DNA of 8,336 nt from the NCBI GenBank assembly GCA_030040815.1, contig JASHSZ010000687.1:1-8336 (forward strand), in the 5' to 3' direction. The notes under the pieces are model-generated. The model did no database searches. It was not told the DNA's origin and saw nothing but the letters and a program-made list of their open reading frames with translations. Source of the DNA: Streptosporangiaceae bacterium (lineage in GTDB: Bacteria > Actinomycetota > Actinomycetes > Streptosporangiales > Streptosporangiaceae). Below are positions 1 to 7,283 of the stretch, in pieces; position 1 is the stretch's first letter, and each line of letters starts with the position of its first letter. Position numbers and translations under genes: made by a program.

Positions 1-438
1 GCTGGCTACCGCTGGTACCTGGTTGCCAGGGATACCGACCGCGCCGAGTGGCGCACGTTCCGGGCCGATCGGATCGAGGCACCTCGACTCACTGGCACGC
101 GGTTTGTCCCGGTCGATCCCCCAGACGCGGCCGCCTTCGTGGCCAGGGCGGTCACGACCGCGCCGTATCGCTACCAGGCGCGGATCCTCATGCACGCGCC
201 TGCCGAGGTTATCGCCGAAGAGGTGCCACCGAGCGTCGGCATCGTCGAGCCCGCCGGTGGCGGCCGGTGCGTGCTCGTCAGCGGGTCGGACTCGCTGGAC
301 GCGCTCGCGTTCCACGTCTCCGCGCTGGATGTGGACTACGTCGTGCTCGAGCCACCCGAGCTGGCCGAGCGGCTCGCCGTGCTGGCGGCCCGGCTGGCCG
401 CCGCTTCACACGCCAGCCTCACACGGCAGCCGCCCTGA
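1..438 (+). CDS. WYL-domain transcriptional regulator, C-terminal part (5' end outside window)
   Basis: The reading frame is open from base 1 and ends at TGA 436-438, giving 145 residues of a longer protein. The fragment begins inside a WYL domain: residues 5-25 contain WYLVARD followed by a Trp-Arg-Thr-Phe-Arg stretch and DRI, the signature of the ligand-sensing WYL fold. Residues from about 52 to the end (ARILMHAP..., then a Leu/Ala-rich terminal helix) match the WCX C-terminal extension that follows WYL in YafY/PafC-type regulators. In that family an N-terminal winged helix-turn-helix binds DNA; here it would lie to the left of the window. The family assignment is firm; the target genes and ligand are unknown. 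The last 33 bp overlap the 3' end of the convergent DUF2252 gene, so the two transcripts are antisense at their ends. Confidence 0.85.
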   Translation, partial: AGYRWYLVARDTDRAEWRTFRADRIEAPRLTGTRFVPVDPPDAAAFVARAVTTAPYRYQARILMHAPAEVIAEEVPPSVGIVEPAGGGRCVLVSGSDSLDALAFHVSALDVDYVVLEPPELAERLAVLAARLAAASHASLTRQPP

Positions 439-1872
439 CTTGACGGCGTCGACCAGGCGTGCATGGTCGCGCTCGATCTGGTCGGCGTAGCGAGCCGCAA
501 AGTCGGCCATCGCCTGGTCGAGTACGTCCGACGCGCCGAGGTAGGCAGCGATCGCGAATCTGTCGCCCGTCTTTGCGTGGGCGCGGGCCAGCGTCCAGCC
601 GCACTGCGTCGCGTACTGGCCCAGCCAGGCCGGCGGCATCCCGGCCACGTTAAGGGAGAACTTCCAGTCCCGGAGCTGCCGTACGTAATAGTCGTGGTGC
701 CTGCCGTCCACGCCGCGCGCGACCCTGACCCAGCCGAGGAAGATGTCGCTGGCCGCCTGCATGAACCGCTGACCGACGACCACGCGCTCACCTTGGTTGG
801 CATACCGGCTGCGCCCGGCGAACTGGGCGAGCACTGACGCCTCGGCCTCCTTGACCTGCAGGAAGAGTGGCTCCGAGCCGTCCGACGCGAGCATCAGCAC
901 GATCCAGCACCGGGTCCCGACGCTGCCGACGCCCACCACCTTGCGCGCGATGTCGGCGAGCTCGTAGCGCCCGAGCAGCTCCGCGGTGTCTGCGGGCAGC
1001 GTCTGGCGATACGTCGCGAGCAGATCGTGCAGCATCCCAGTCAGCTTGGCGGCGTCCTCCGCATCCGGGAACATGTCCCTGAGCGGCATCGTGAGCGGCG
1101 GGTCGGAGATGATCTGCGGCCGGCCATCCACCGTGGTCGTCAGCTTGCCCAGCGCCTTCATGCTGTCGCTGCTGCGCGCCCTGGCGAGGCCGACGCTGAC
1201 CTGCTTGCGCAGCCTGCCGGTCGGCCTGAGCTCGGCCTGCAGCCGGTCGACGTCCAGGCTGGCGTACCAGACCTGCAGGTTGCTCAGGCCGGCGAAGTCG
1301 CGCATCGCCTCGCGGTAGCGGGTCGCAGCGGCGAGGACGATCTTCCGGCGCTGCCGAGCCGGGAAGCCGCTCTCGCGGGCGGCAATCTCGATGCTGGCCA
1401 CGAGCCGCTTGACGTCCCACTCCCACGGCGCGGGCAGCGTTTCATCGAAGTCGTTGATGTCGAATACCAGCCGGCGCTCCGGGGAGCCGAACAGGCCGAA
1501 GTTGCTGAGGTGGGCGTCACCGCAGGCCTGAACGGGCAGGCCGGTCGCCGGCGTGGCGGCGAGGTCGCTGGCCATCGGCAGGGCCGCACCGCGGAAGTAC
1601 GCGAACGGCGACGCGGCCATCCGGCCGTAGCGGACAGGCACCAGGTCCGGCAACCGCGTGCGTGCCTGCACCTCTAGCAGGTCGATGGGGTCGGGGCGAT
1701 CCGCTGGCAGGTCGAGGGCGGCGTGGTCCTCGCGCGGCACCAGTGACCGGACGGTCTTCCCGGACGCGGCACGGTCCGCCGGCGACGGCAGGCACCCCGC
1801 GGACGGCCACTTGGGCTGCCGACCGCGCCCTCGGATCGGGGTGGGGGCCGGCGGCGTCTTCACGGTGGTCAT
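406..1872 (-). CDS. DUF2252 family protein (kinase-like motifs, function unknown)
   Basis: This 488-aa protein carries the hallmarks of DUF2252 (COG4320): RYGRMAASPFAYFRG (81-95), CGDAHLSNFG (117-126), FDINDFDET (137-145), EWDVKRL (151-157), GVGSVGTR (314-321), LFLQVKEAE (336-344), GQRFMQAASDIFLGW (367-381), YYVRQLRDWK (395-404) and CGWTLARAHAKTGD (424-437). Its length fits the family. No signal peptide or membrane segment is seen, so it is probably cytoplasmic. The biochemical role of the family is not established to my knowledge. The GDxHxxN and DFD motifs resemble the catalytic and metal-binding motifs of aminoglycoside-phosphotransferase/HipA-like kinases, and the Gly-rich segment with Lys341 resembles a kinase N-lobe, but these come in reversed order (inference). 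The ATG at 1870-1872 is supported by a GAAGG Shine-Dalgarno (plus-strand 1879-1883) with a 6-nt spacer. The N-terminal 45 residues are Pro/Arg-rich and likely disordered. The upstream region holds the phased repeat array. Confidence 0.9.
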   Translation of the reverse strand: MTTVKTPPAPTPIRGRGRQPKWPSAGCLPSPADRAASGKTVRSLVPREDHAALDLPADRPDPIDLLEVQARTRLPDLVPVRYGRMAASPFAYFRGAALPMASDLAATPATGLPVQACGDAHLSNFGLFGSPERRLVFDINDFDETLPAPWEWDVKRLVASIEIAARESGFPARQRRKIVLAAATRYREAMRDFAGLSNLQVWYASLDVDRLQAELRPTGRLRKQVSVGLARARSSDSMKALGKLTTTVDGRPQIISDPPLTMPLRDMFPDAEDAAKLTGMLHDLLATYRQTLPADTAELLGRYELADIARKVVGVGSVGTRCWIVLMLASDGSEPLFLQVKEAEASVLAQFAGRSRYANQGERVVVGQRFMQAASDIFLGWVRVARGVDGRHHDYYVRQLRDWKFSLNVAGMPPAWLGQYATQCGWTLARAHAKTGDRFAIAAYLGASDVLDQAMADFAARYADQIERDHARLVDAVKSGRLPCEAGV

Positions 1873-2005
1873 GGCAGGCCTTCTTTCGCTTCCGCTGCAG
1901 GAGCCACCTGAGCAACCCCGCGGCCTGGTGAGCTCGTCACGCTCAGCGAAGCCCGGTAACCCAGCGCCCCCGCGATGCCCTACCTCTACCCCGATCTCCG
2001 GCGAA

Positions 2006-2021
2006 ACCGACCTAGTTCGGT
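2006..2021. promoter_or_regulatory. Imperfect palindrome ACCGACCTAGTTCGGT, candidate operator
   Basis: Seven of eight base pairs are self-complementary in this 16-bp element, with ACCGA/TCGGT arms around a CTAG-containing centre. It lies about 134 bp upstream of the DUF2252 start and 10 bp before the first unit of the phased array. A dimeric repressor site is possible, but no regulator is tied to it. The neighbouring WYL regulator is only one candidate. Confidence 0.35.
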
Positions 2022-2030
2022 GGCCCGCGC

Positions 2031-2167
2031 GATGGCCACCGTTCAGCGAATCGATGGCCAGAGCTCACGCGCGATGACTACCGCTCGGCCGACGGTTGGC
2101 GACCGTTTGCCCGCGATGGCGACCGGTCGGTGCGCTATTGGCGGCCGTTGATGACAGATGGCGACCG
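2031..2167. repeat. Phased array of seven 11-bp direct repeats, consensus GATGGCGACCG
   Basis: Seven units start at 2031, 2053, 2073, 2095, 2115, 2137 and 2157, so the spacing is exactly 22, 20, 22, 20, 22 and 20 bp (mean 21 bp, two B-DNA turns). Matches to the consensus are 10, 8, 9, 10, 11, 8 and 11 of 11. The spacers are mostly unconserved, although the odd-numbered units 1, 3 and 5 share a weak nTCGG after the core, so the array can also be read as a decayed 42-bp tandem repeat. A possible off-phase eighth copy (GCGGGCGACCG, 9/11) begins at 2240. The alternation breaks any single reading frame between adjacent units, which argues against a coding repeat. It lies about 160-295 bp upstream of DUF2252 and suits cooperative protein binding on one face of the helix (inference). 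Confidence 0.8.
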
Positions 2168-2169
2168 CA

Positions 2170-2206
2170 AATCATCAATGCTCGAATATGGTGAAATTGT
2201 ATGATT
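2170..2206. repeat. AT-rich imperfect inverted repeat (AATCATCAAT / ATTG-T-ATGATT)
   Basis: The left arm AATCATCAAT (2170-2179) pairs with ATTG (2196-2199) and ATGATT (2201-2206), with T2200 as a single bulge and a 16-nt loop. Ten base pairs in such an AT-rich stretch stand out in this GC-rich window. It follows the phased array immediately. It could be an operator, a melting or promoter region, or a weak hairpin; no U-tract marks it as a terminator. Confidence 0.45.
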
Positions 2207-2275
2207 AGTCATGCCGCAACCGAGCAGTCGCCTTCGGTGGCGGGCGACCGCTAGTGGCCCCCAGGCTGGCCGCCA

Positions 2276-2293
2276 GCGCCGACGCTGTGGCGC
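2276..2293 (-). terminator. GC-rich hairpin just past the fprA stop, weak terminator candidate
   Basis: GCGCC (2276-2280) and GGCGC (2289-2293) can pair around an 8-nt loop, three bases downstream of the fprA stop codon (2297-2299, minus strand). A second short hairpin, GCTGG-CCG-CCAGC, lies at 2265-2277 and would compete with it. There is no T-tract, as is common for actinobacterial terminators. In GC-rich DNA such stems arise easily by chance, so this is tentative. Confidence 0.25.
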
Positions 2294-2296
2294 GCG

Positions 2297-3733
<1,437 letters not shown>

Positions 3734-3793
3734 GTTCCTGATTCTGCCCCCCGGAGTCTACCTGGGGTGGCCAACCGGACGGGCTGGCGCCGG

Positions 3794-3961
3794 TTAGCGG
3801 GCGGTAACCCGCCAGAAGATCACCCCGAGAAAGACGAGCGGTACGAACAGCGCGGTACTCGCCACCGCGTCGGCGTGCAACGCGCGTTCCACTCTCGTCC
3901 AGCCGACGGCCAGCAAAGCCAGGGCAGCTACCCGGATGGTGAACATCAACAGGCGGTCCAC
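3794..3961 (-). CDS. Small two-helix membrane protein, 55 aa, uncharacterised
   Basis: Starting from GTG at 3961-3959, the frame encodes 55 residues. There are two hydrophobic segments: about residues 6-20 (MFTIRVAALALLAVGW) and 33-50 (STALFVPLVFLGVIFWRV), joined by a short polar loop containing RVERALHAD. It ends with positively charged RVTAR. I do not recognise a family. The start is chosen because GAAAGG lies 7 nt upstream of the GTG; the open frame continues upstream to an ATG at 4075, but that would add 38 residues rich in Arg and Cys and run through the divergent palindrome. An internal ATG six codons in is a further alternative. It is 60 bp upstream of fprA on the same strand, so co-transcription is likely. 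The SDR gene is divergent. A real gene is likely but not certain. Confidence 0.6.
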   Translation of the reverse strand: MDRLLMFTIRVAALALLAVGWTRVERALHADAVASTALFVPLVFLGVIFWRVTAR

Positions 3962-3968
3962 TGTGATG

Positions 3969-3974
3969 CCTTTC
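3969..3974 (-). promoter_or_regulatory. Shine-Dalgarno GAAAGG fixing the GTG start of the small membrane protein
   Basis: On the minus strand GAAAGG is separated from the GTG at 3961 by 7 nt, an ideal spacing. This is the main evidence for a 55-aa rather than a 93-aa product. Confidence 0.55.
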
Positions 3975-4036
3975 GACGGACTATCCACGCATAGTACGCA
4001 GCAGGCCGCTACCGGGGCCGTACGCCACGCCCTGCG

Positions 4037-4050
4037 TTGCAGATCTGCAA
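4037..4050. promoter_or_regulatory. Perfect 14-bp palindrome TTGCAGATCTGCAA, candidate operator
   Basis: The element is exactly self-complementary over 14 bp and has half A/T content in a GC-rich region. It sits in the divergent intergenic region, about 76 bp upstream of the small membrane protein start and 145 bp upstream of the SDR start. A related half-site, TCTGCAT, occurs at 4058-4064, 14 bp from the right half TCTGCAA. The form fits a homodimeric repressor of the TetR or MarR kind, but no such regulator is in the window. Confidence 0.5.
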
Positions 4051-4147
4051 GCCATTTTCTGCATTGGCGCGCCATTCCGCTCCGGTCGGCTTTCGGACGC
4101 CGCCAGCTGCCGAGCGGTGCAGCGCGATCGGGCGCGGGCCGGGCTGT

Positions 4148-4153
4148 TAGCGT
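4148..4153 (+). promoter_or_regulatory. Possible -10 element TAGCGT for a leaderless SDR transcript
   Basis: TAGCGT fits the actinobacterial TANNNT -10 pattern and ends 8 nt before an in-frame GTG at 4162, the spacing of a leaderless start. No good -35 is visible. If used, translation would begin at 4162 and add 11 residues (VTDDRQTPEEI) to the SDR. Confidence 0.25.
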
Positions 4154-4184
4154 TGGCGAGCGTGACCGACGATCGGCAGACGCC

Positions 4185-4191
4185 GGAAGAG
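4185..4191 (+). promoter_or_regulatory. Shine-Dalgarno GGAAGAG for the SDR ATG at 4195
   Basis: The purine run GGAAG(AG) lies about 5 nt (core GGAAG) upstream of ATG 4195-4197. It supports this start over the GTG at 4162 and the ATG at 4117, neither of which has a comparable site. Confidence 0.45.
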
Positions 4192-4194
4192 ATC

Positions 4195-4929
4195 ATGGCC
4201 GCGCTGACCAGGAAGGTCGCGCTGGTGACCGGCGCCAGTGGCGGCATCGGCCGGGCAATCGCGCTGGCGCTGGCATCTGCGGGGGTCAGCGTGGCTATCG
4301 GCTACGGCGCGAACGACGCCGCTGCCCACCATCTCGCCGGTCAGATCACGGCGGCTGGCGGCCGCGCCGCAGCGCTCAGCGCCGACCTCACCTATCCGGC
4401 CGAGGTAGCGCGGCTGGCGGAGGAGGCCGAGGAGGCATTCGGCCAGGTCGACCTCCTGGTCAGCAACGCCGGGGCCGGCAAGCGGCAGCCGCTCGAGGCC
4501 ATCTCCGTATCCGACTTCGACGACATGATCGCGGTGAACCTGCGGGCGCCATTCCTGCTGGCGCAGCGCGTGCTCCCGGAGATGGCCAGGCGCCACTTCG
4601 GGCGGGTGCTGTTCCTGTCCTCGGTAGCGGCGTTCACCGGCGGCATCGTCGGGCCGCACTATGCGGCGTCCAAGGCGGGCCTGCACGGGCTGACCCACTC
4701 GCTGGCGGCCCGGTTCGCCGACGACGGCATCACCGTCAACGCGATCGCGCCCGCGCTGATCACCGACACGGGCATGCTGCCCGGCGAGCCAGACGAGTTG
4801 CGGCAGCGGGTGCCGGTCGGGCGGCTCGGCCGACCAGCCGAGGTCGCCGACCTGGCGCTGGCCGTGCTCCGCAATCCGTATCTGACCAGTCAGGTCATCT
4901 CCCTCGACGGCGGCATGTACCCGCACTAG
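4195..4929 (+). CDS. Short-chain dehydrogenase/reductase, classical FabG-like
   Basis: The 244-aa product is a complete classical SDR, the usual length for FabG-like enzymes. The nucleotide-binding motif TGASGGIG is at 12-19, an adenine-contacting Asp at 64 (SADL), NAG at 91-93, and the catalytic tetrad is intact: Asn115, Ser143, Tyr156 and Lys160 in YAASK. The C-terminal part has the usual VNAIAPALITDT (181-192), GRLGRPAEVADL (209-220) and SLDGGMYP. There is no acidic residue at the end of beta-2 (VAIGYGAND), as in NADP(H)-preferring enzymes (inference). The substrate cannot be read from the sequence: a 3-oxoacyl-ACP/CoA reductase or an unrelated alcohol/ketone oxidoreductase are both possible. 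The ATG at 4195 has a good ribosome site; a leaderless GTG at 4162 is the main alternative. It is divergent from the small membrane protein and is followed after 139 bp by the PBP gene in the same direction. Confidence 0.9.
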   Translation: MAALTRKVALVTGASGGIGRAIALALASAGVSVAIGYGANDAAAHHLAGQITAAGGRAAALSADLTYPAEVARLAEEAEEAFGQVDLLVSNAGAGKRQPLEAISVSDFDDMIAVNLRAPFLLAQRVLPEMARRHFGRVLFLSSVAAFTGGIVGPHYAASKAGLHGLTHSLAARFADDGITVNAIAPALITDTGMLPGEPDELRQRVPVGRLGRPAEVADLALAVLRNPYLTSQVISLDGGMYPH

Positions 4930-5068
4930 CCGGGGTAGTCGGGCAGCGTCCGCCACGGCACCGCGGCTTTGCCACCCCTTTCCGCTATTTCCATGTTGCC
5001 TTGAGCCGGCGCCGGGTATCACGGCTGGCTGTCCACGCCGGGAACACGACGCGTCGGGGAATTTCCAG

Positions 5069-7276
5069 GTGACAGCTGCTCGCCGTCGGCCCACGGGAAA
5101 CCTCGCGCCGCGCGTGCTCGCCAGGTCGGCCGAGCTGGCCCTCGCCGCCGGCGTGCTAGCAGGCGCCATGGCGCTGACAGTGGTAGGGCTTGCCGGGGTG
5201 GCCGTGCGCGATGCGGCGGAGACCTTCAACGATCTGTCGGTGCCGACGCTCTCGGTGCTCCCGAGCAGGTCGGAGATCCTGGCCAGCGACGGCAGCCTGA
5301 TCGCGTACTACTATCCCGGCGACATTGATCGCCTGCCGGTTAGCTATCAGCAGATCGCGCCGTCCATGCGGCACGCAATCGTGGCGATCGAGGACTACCG
5401 GTACTACCAGCACGGGGCCATCGACGTCCAGGGGACGCTGCGAGCGATGGTCGCCGACCTGACCGGTGGCCAGGTCCAGGGCGGCTCGACCATCGCTCAG
5501 CAGTACGTGAAGAACGCGCTGCTGCTGACCGCCGCCGACAGCGCCGAGCAGCGCGCCGCGGTGGCCGACGACCTGGCCCGCAAGATCAGGGAGCTGCGAA
5601 TCGCCGCGAGCGTCGAGCACGCACTGAGCCCGAACCAGCTGCTCGCGGCGTACCTGAACGCGGTGTACTTCGACAACGGCGCGTACGGCGTGCAGGTCGC
5701 GGCGCAGCGCTACTTCGGAACGAGCGCGGCCCGGCTCAGCCTGGACCAGTCGGCGCTGCTGGCCGGCATGGTGCAGAACCCGACCGCGTATAACCCGGTG
5801 ACCAACTCGTCGGCCGCGGTGCAGCGGCGCAACGTCGTGCTCGCCCGGATGGCGCAGCTGCGCTACATCAGCAAGCCGACGGCTGCTGCGGCCGAGCGGG
5901 CACCGCTGGGCCTGCACTTCTCGATCCCGCCCCTGCAGCAGGGCTGCACGAGCGCGGCGTCGCCCGCGGCGGCCTGGTTCTGTGACTACGCCGTTGCCGA
6001 GTTGCGGACCAACCCTGCCTACCGCACGGCCTGGCAGGATATGAACACGATCGGCGGCCTGTCAATCTACACGACCATGAGCAGCCAGGATCAGGCCGCC
6101 GCGCAGGACGCGGTCAGCTTCATGGTGCCGCCGCCGCCGTCTGCCTACAACCCAGGCCAGAACGCGGCCGCGGAGGTGCTGATCCAGCCGGGTACCGGGC
6201 ACGTCCTGGCGATAGCCGTGGACCGCCCGTACGGCACCCAGCCGGACCAGGACAGCATCGACTACGCCGTTGACTCGGCTCAGGACGGGGGGGCGGGGGT
6301 GCAGACCGGCTCGTCGTCGAAGCTCTTTACCCTAATCACGGCGCTTGAGCAGCACATCCCGTTCGGCTTCACGCTGTCGGTCAGCTCGCCGGCTGCCGTC
6401 GGGCCATACACAACCTGCAGTAGCCAGAGCGCCGGCTGGTTCCATGTGGTCAACGACGAGGGACCCGGCCAGGGGACCTACACGCTATACACCGGCACGA
6501 CCGAGTCGATCAACGTGTTCTTCGCCGAACTGGAGCAGCGGGTCGGGCTGTGCAACGTGGTCCGGACCGCGGTCAGCATGGGCGTGCACCGAGCTGACGG
6601 CGCGTCACTGCTGACCGGCGTCGGCCGTCCGGGCACAGCGGGCTACCAGCCGCCGGCCGACGACGTGCCGTCGTTTACGCTCGGCTCGGTCAACGTCTCG
6701 CCGATGACCATGGCTGCCGCGTACGCGACGGTAGCGGCGGACGGCGTGTACTGCCGGCCGGTCGCGATCGACAGGATCATAGCGGTGGGCGGCCACCGGC
6801 TGCCGGTTGCGACGGCTGGCTGTCACCGGGTGATGTCACGGGCCGTGGCCGCCGCGGCGACCTACATTCTGCGCGGCGTGCTGACGACGGGAACCGCGGC
6901 GGGTGATGCGGTCCGCCGCGACGGCGTATACATCGCGCAGGCCGGCAAGACGGGAACGGCTAACGGCTTCGACTTCGCGGCCTTCGGCGGCTACACACCG
7001 AAGCTCGCTGGCTACGTGTCGATGTTCAACCCCGCTGGCCCCGTCGCGCACCCGATGGTCGGCGACGCCGCGTGCTTCCGCTCGGCCGACGGCGCCGCGG
7101 ACTGCCCGGGCTCGATGTTCGGGGCGGACGCCGGCCAGATCTGGCAGCTCACGTTCTCGCTGGCTGCGCTCGGCAGCCCGATCGGGCAGTTCCCAGCCGT
7201 GCCGGCCGACTCGGCCTACTTCCGCGTGGGCAACGGCACCCAGCCGGCAGCCGACGCGGCCGGACATGGCCACTGA
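5069..7276 (+). CDS. Bifunctional class A penicillin-binding protein (GT51 transglycosylase + transpeptidase)
   Basis: This 735-aa protein polymerises lipid II into glycan strands and cross-links them outside the membrane. A short Arg-rich cytoplasmic tail precedes one membrane anchor at about 21-46. The glycosyltransferase domain has EDYRYYQHGAID (108-119, catalytic Glu108), GGSTIAQQYVKN (138-149), RKIRE (171-175), YLNAVYFDNGAYG (195-207) and RRNVVL (253-258). The transpeptidase domain has all three motifs: Ser415-x-x-Lys418 (GSSSK), Ser480-Ile-Asn482 and Lys627-Thr-Gly (KTGTA). Odd points are Pro188 where motif IV (KxxILxxYLN) usually has Lys, and eight extracellular Cys (293, 305, 450, 495, 562, 585, 669, 679) that could form four disulfides. 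There is no PASTA domain or long Pro-rich tail. The start is GTG 5069 with GGGGA (5056-5060) 8 nt upstream. It could be called a PonA-type PBP, but paralogues are common in actinobacteria. It converges on dxs with 7 bp between the stops. Confidence 0.95.
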   Translation: MTAARRRPTGNLAPRVLARSAELALAAGVLAGAMALTVVGLAGVAVRDAAETFNDLSVPTLSVLPSRSEILASDGSLIAYYYPGDIDRLPVSYQQIAPSMRHAIVAIEDYRYYQHGAIDVQGTLRAMVADLTGGQVQGGSTIAQQYVKNALLLTAADSAEQRAAVADDLARKIRELRIAASVEHALSPNQLLAAYLNAVYFDNGAYGVQVAAQRYFGTSAARLSLDQSALLAGMVQNPTAYNPVTNSSAAVQRRNVVLARMAQLRYISKPTAAAAERAPLGLHFSIPPLQQGCTSAASPAAAWFCDYAVAELRTNPAYRTAWQDMNTIGGLSIYTTMSSQDQAAAQDAVSFMVPPPPSAYNPGQNAAAEVLIQPGTGHVLAIAVDRPYGTQPDQDSIDYAVDSAQDGGAGVQTGSSSKLFTLITALEQHIPFGFTLSVSSPAAVGPYTTCSSQSAGWFHVVNDEGPGQGTYTLYTGTTESINVFFAELEQRVGLCNVVRTAVSMGVHRADGASLLTGVGRPGTAGYQPPADDVPSFTLGSVNVSPMTMAAAYATVAADGVYCRPVAIDRIIAVGGHRLPVATAGCHRVMSRAVAAAATYILRGVLTTGTAAGDAVRRDGVYIAQAGKTGTANGFDFAAFGGYTPKLAGYVSMFNPAGPVAHPMVGDAACFRSADGAADCPGSMFGADAGQIWQLTFSLAALGSPIGQFPAVPADSAYFRVGNGTQPAADAAGHGH

Positions 7277-7283
7277 CCGTGGC

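Larger units (their letters stand above)
1873..2296. other. 424-bp gene-free region upstream of the DUF2252 gene and downstream of fprA
   Basis: No credible coding frame fills this stretch; the open frames crossing its left part are antisense extensions of the DUF2252 region. It contains, in order, the DUF2252 Shine-Dalgarno, an imperfect palindrome (2006-2021), a phased direct-repeat array (2031-2167), an AT-rich inverted repeat (2170-2206) and GC-rich hairpins just beyond the fprA stop. The segment around 2167-2212 is clearly more AT-rich than the rest of the window. I could not identify a convincing -35/-10 pair for DUF2252. Confidence 0.7.

Noticed and set aside
2031..2167. Reading the phased array as a CRISPR array
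   Set aside because: Repeats are only 11 bp and degenerate, spacers are 9-11 bp, and there are no cas genes; this is not CRISPR architecture.
2031..2167. Reading the array as a protein-coding heptad-codon repeat
   Set aside because: The alternating 22/20-bp spacing shifts frame between neighbouring units, and no supported gene spans the array.
3794..4075. 93-aa version of the small membrane protein starting at ATG 4075
   Set aside because: The extra 38 residues are Arg/Cys-rich, cross the divergent palindrome, and lack the strong ribosome site that precedes the GTG at 3961.
5006..5015. Palindrome CCGGCGCCGG upstream of the PBP gene as an operator
   Set aside because: A short all-G/C palindrome is expected by chance in this composition, and nothing else supports it; no clear promoter was found in 4930-5068.
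3936..5072. A 378-aa plus-strand frame overlapping the SDR
   Set aside because: It is the out-of-frame, Arg/Gly-rich translation typical of high-GC shadow frames; the SDR frame holds all the motifs.
4147..5229. A 360-aa minus-strand open frame opposite the SDR
   Set aside because: It is antisense to an SDR with an intact catalytic tetrad and runs into the PBP gene; no domain is visible.
6287..6299. Frameshift in the PBP at the G-rich tract
   Set aside because: The frame with the glycosyltransferase motifs continues through the tract to SxxK, SxN and KTG, so the gene is intact as given.
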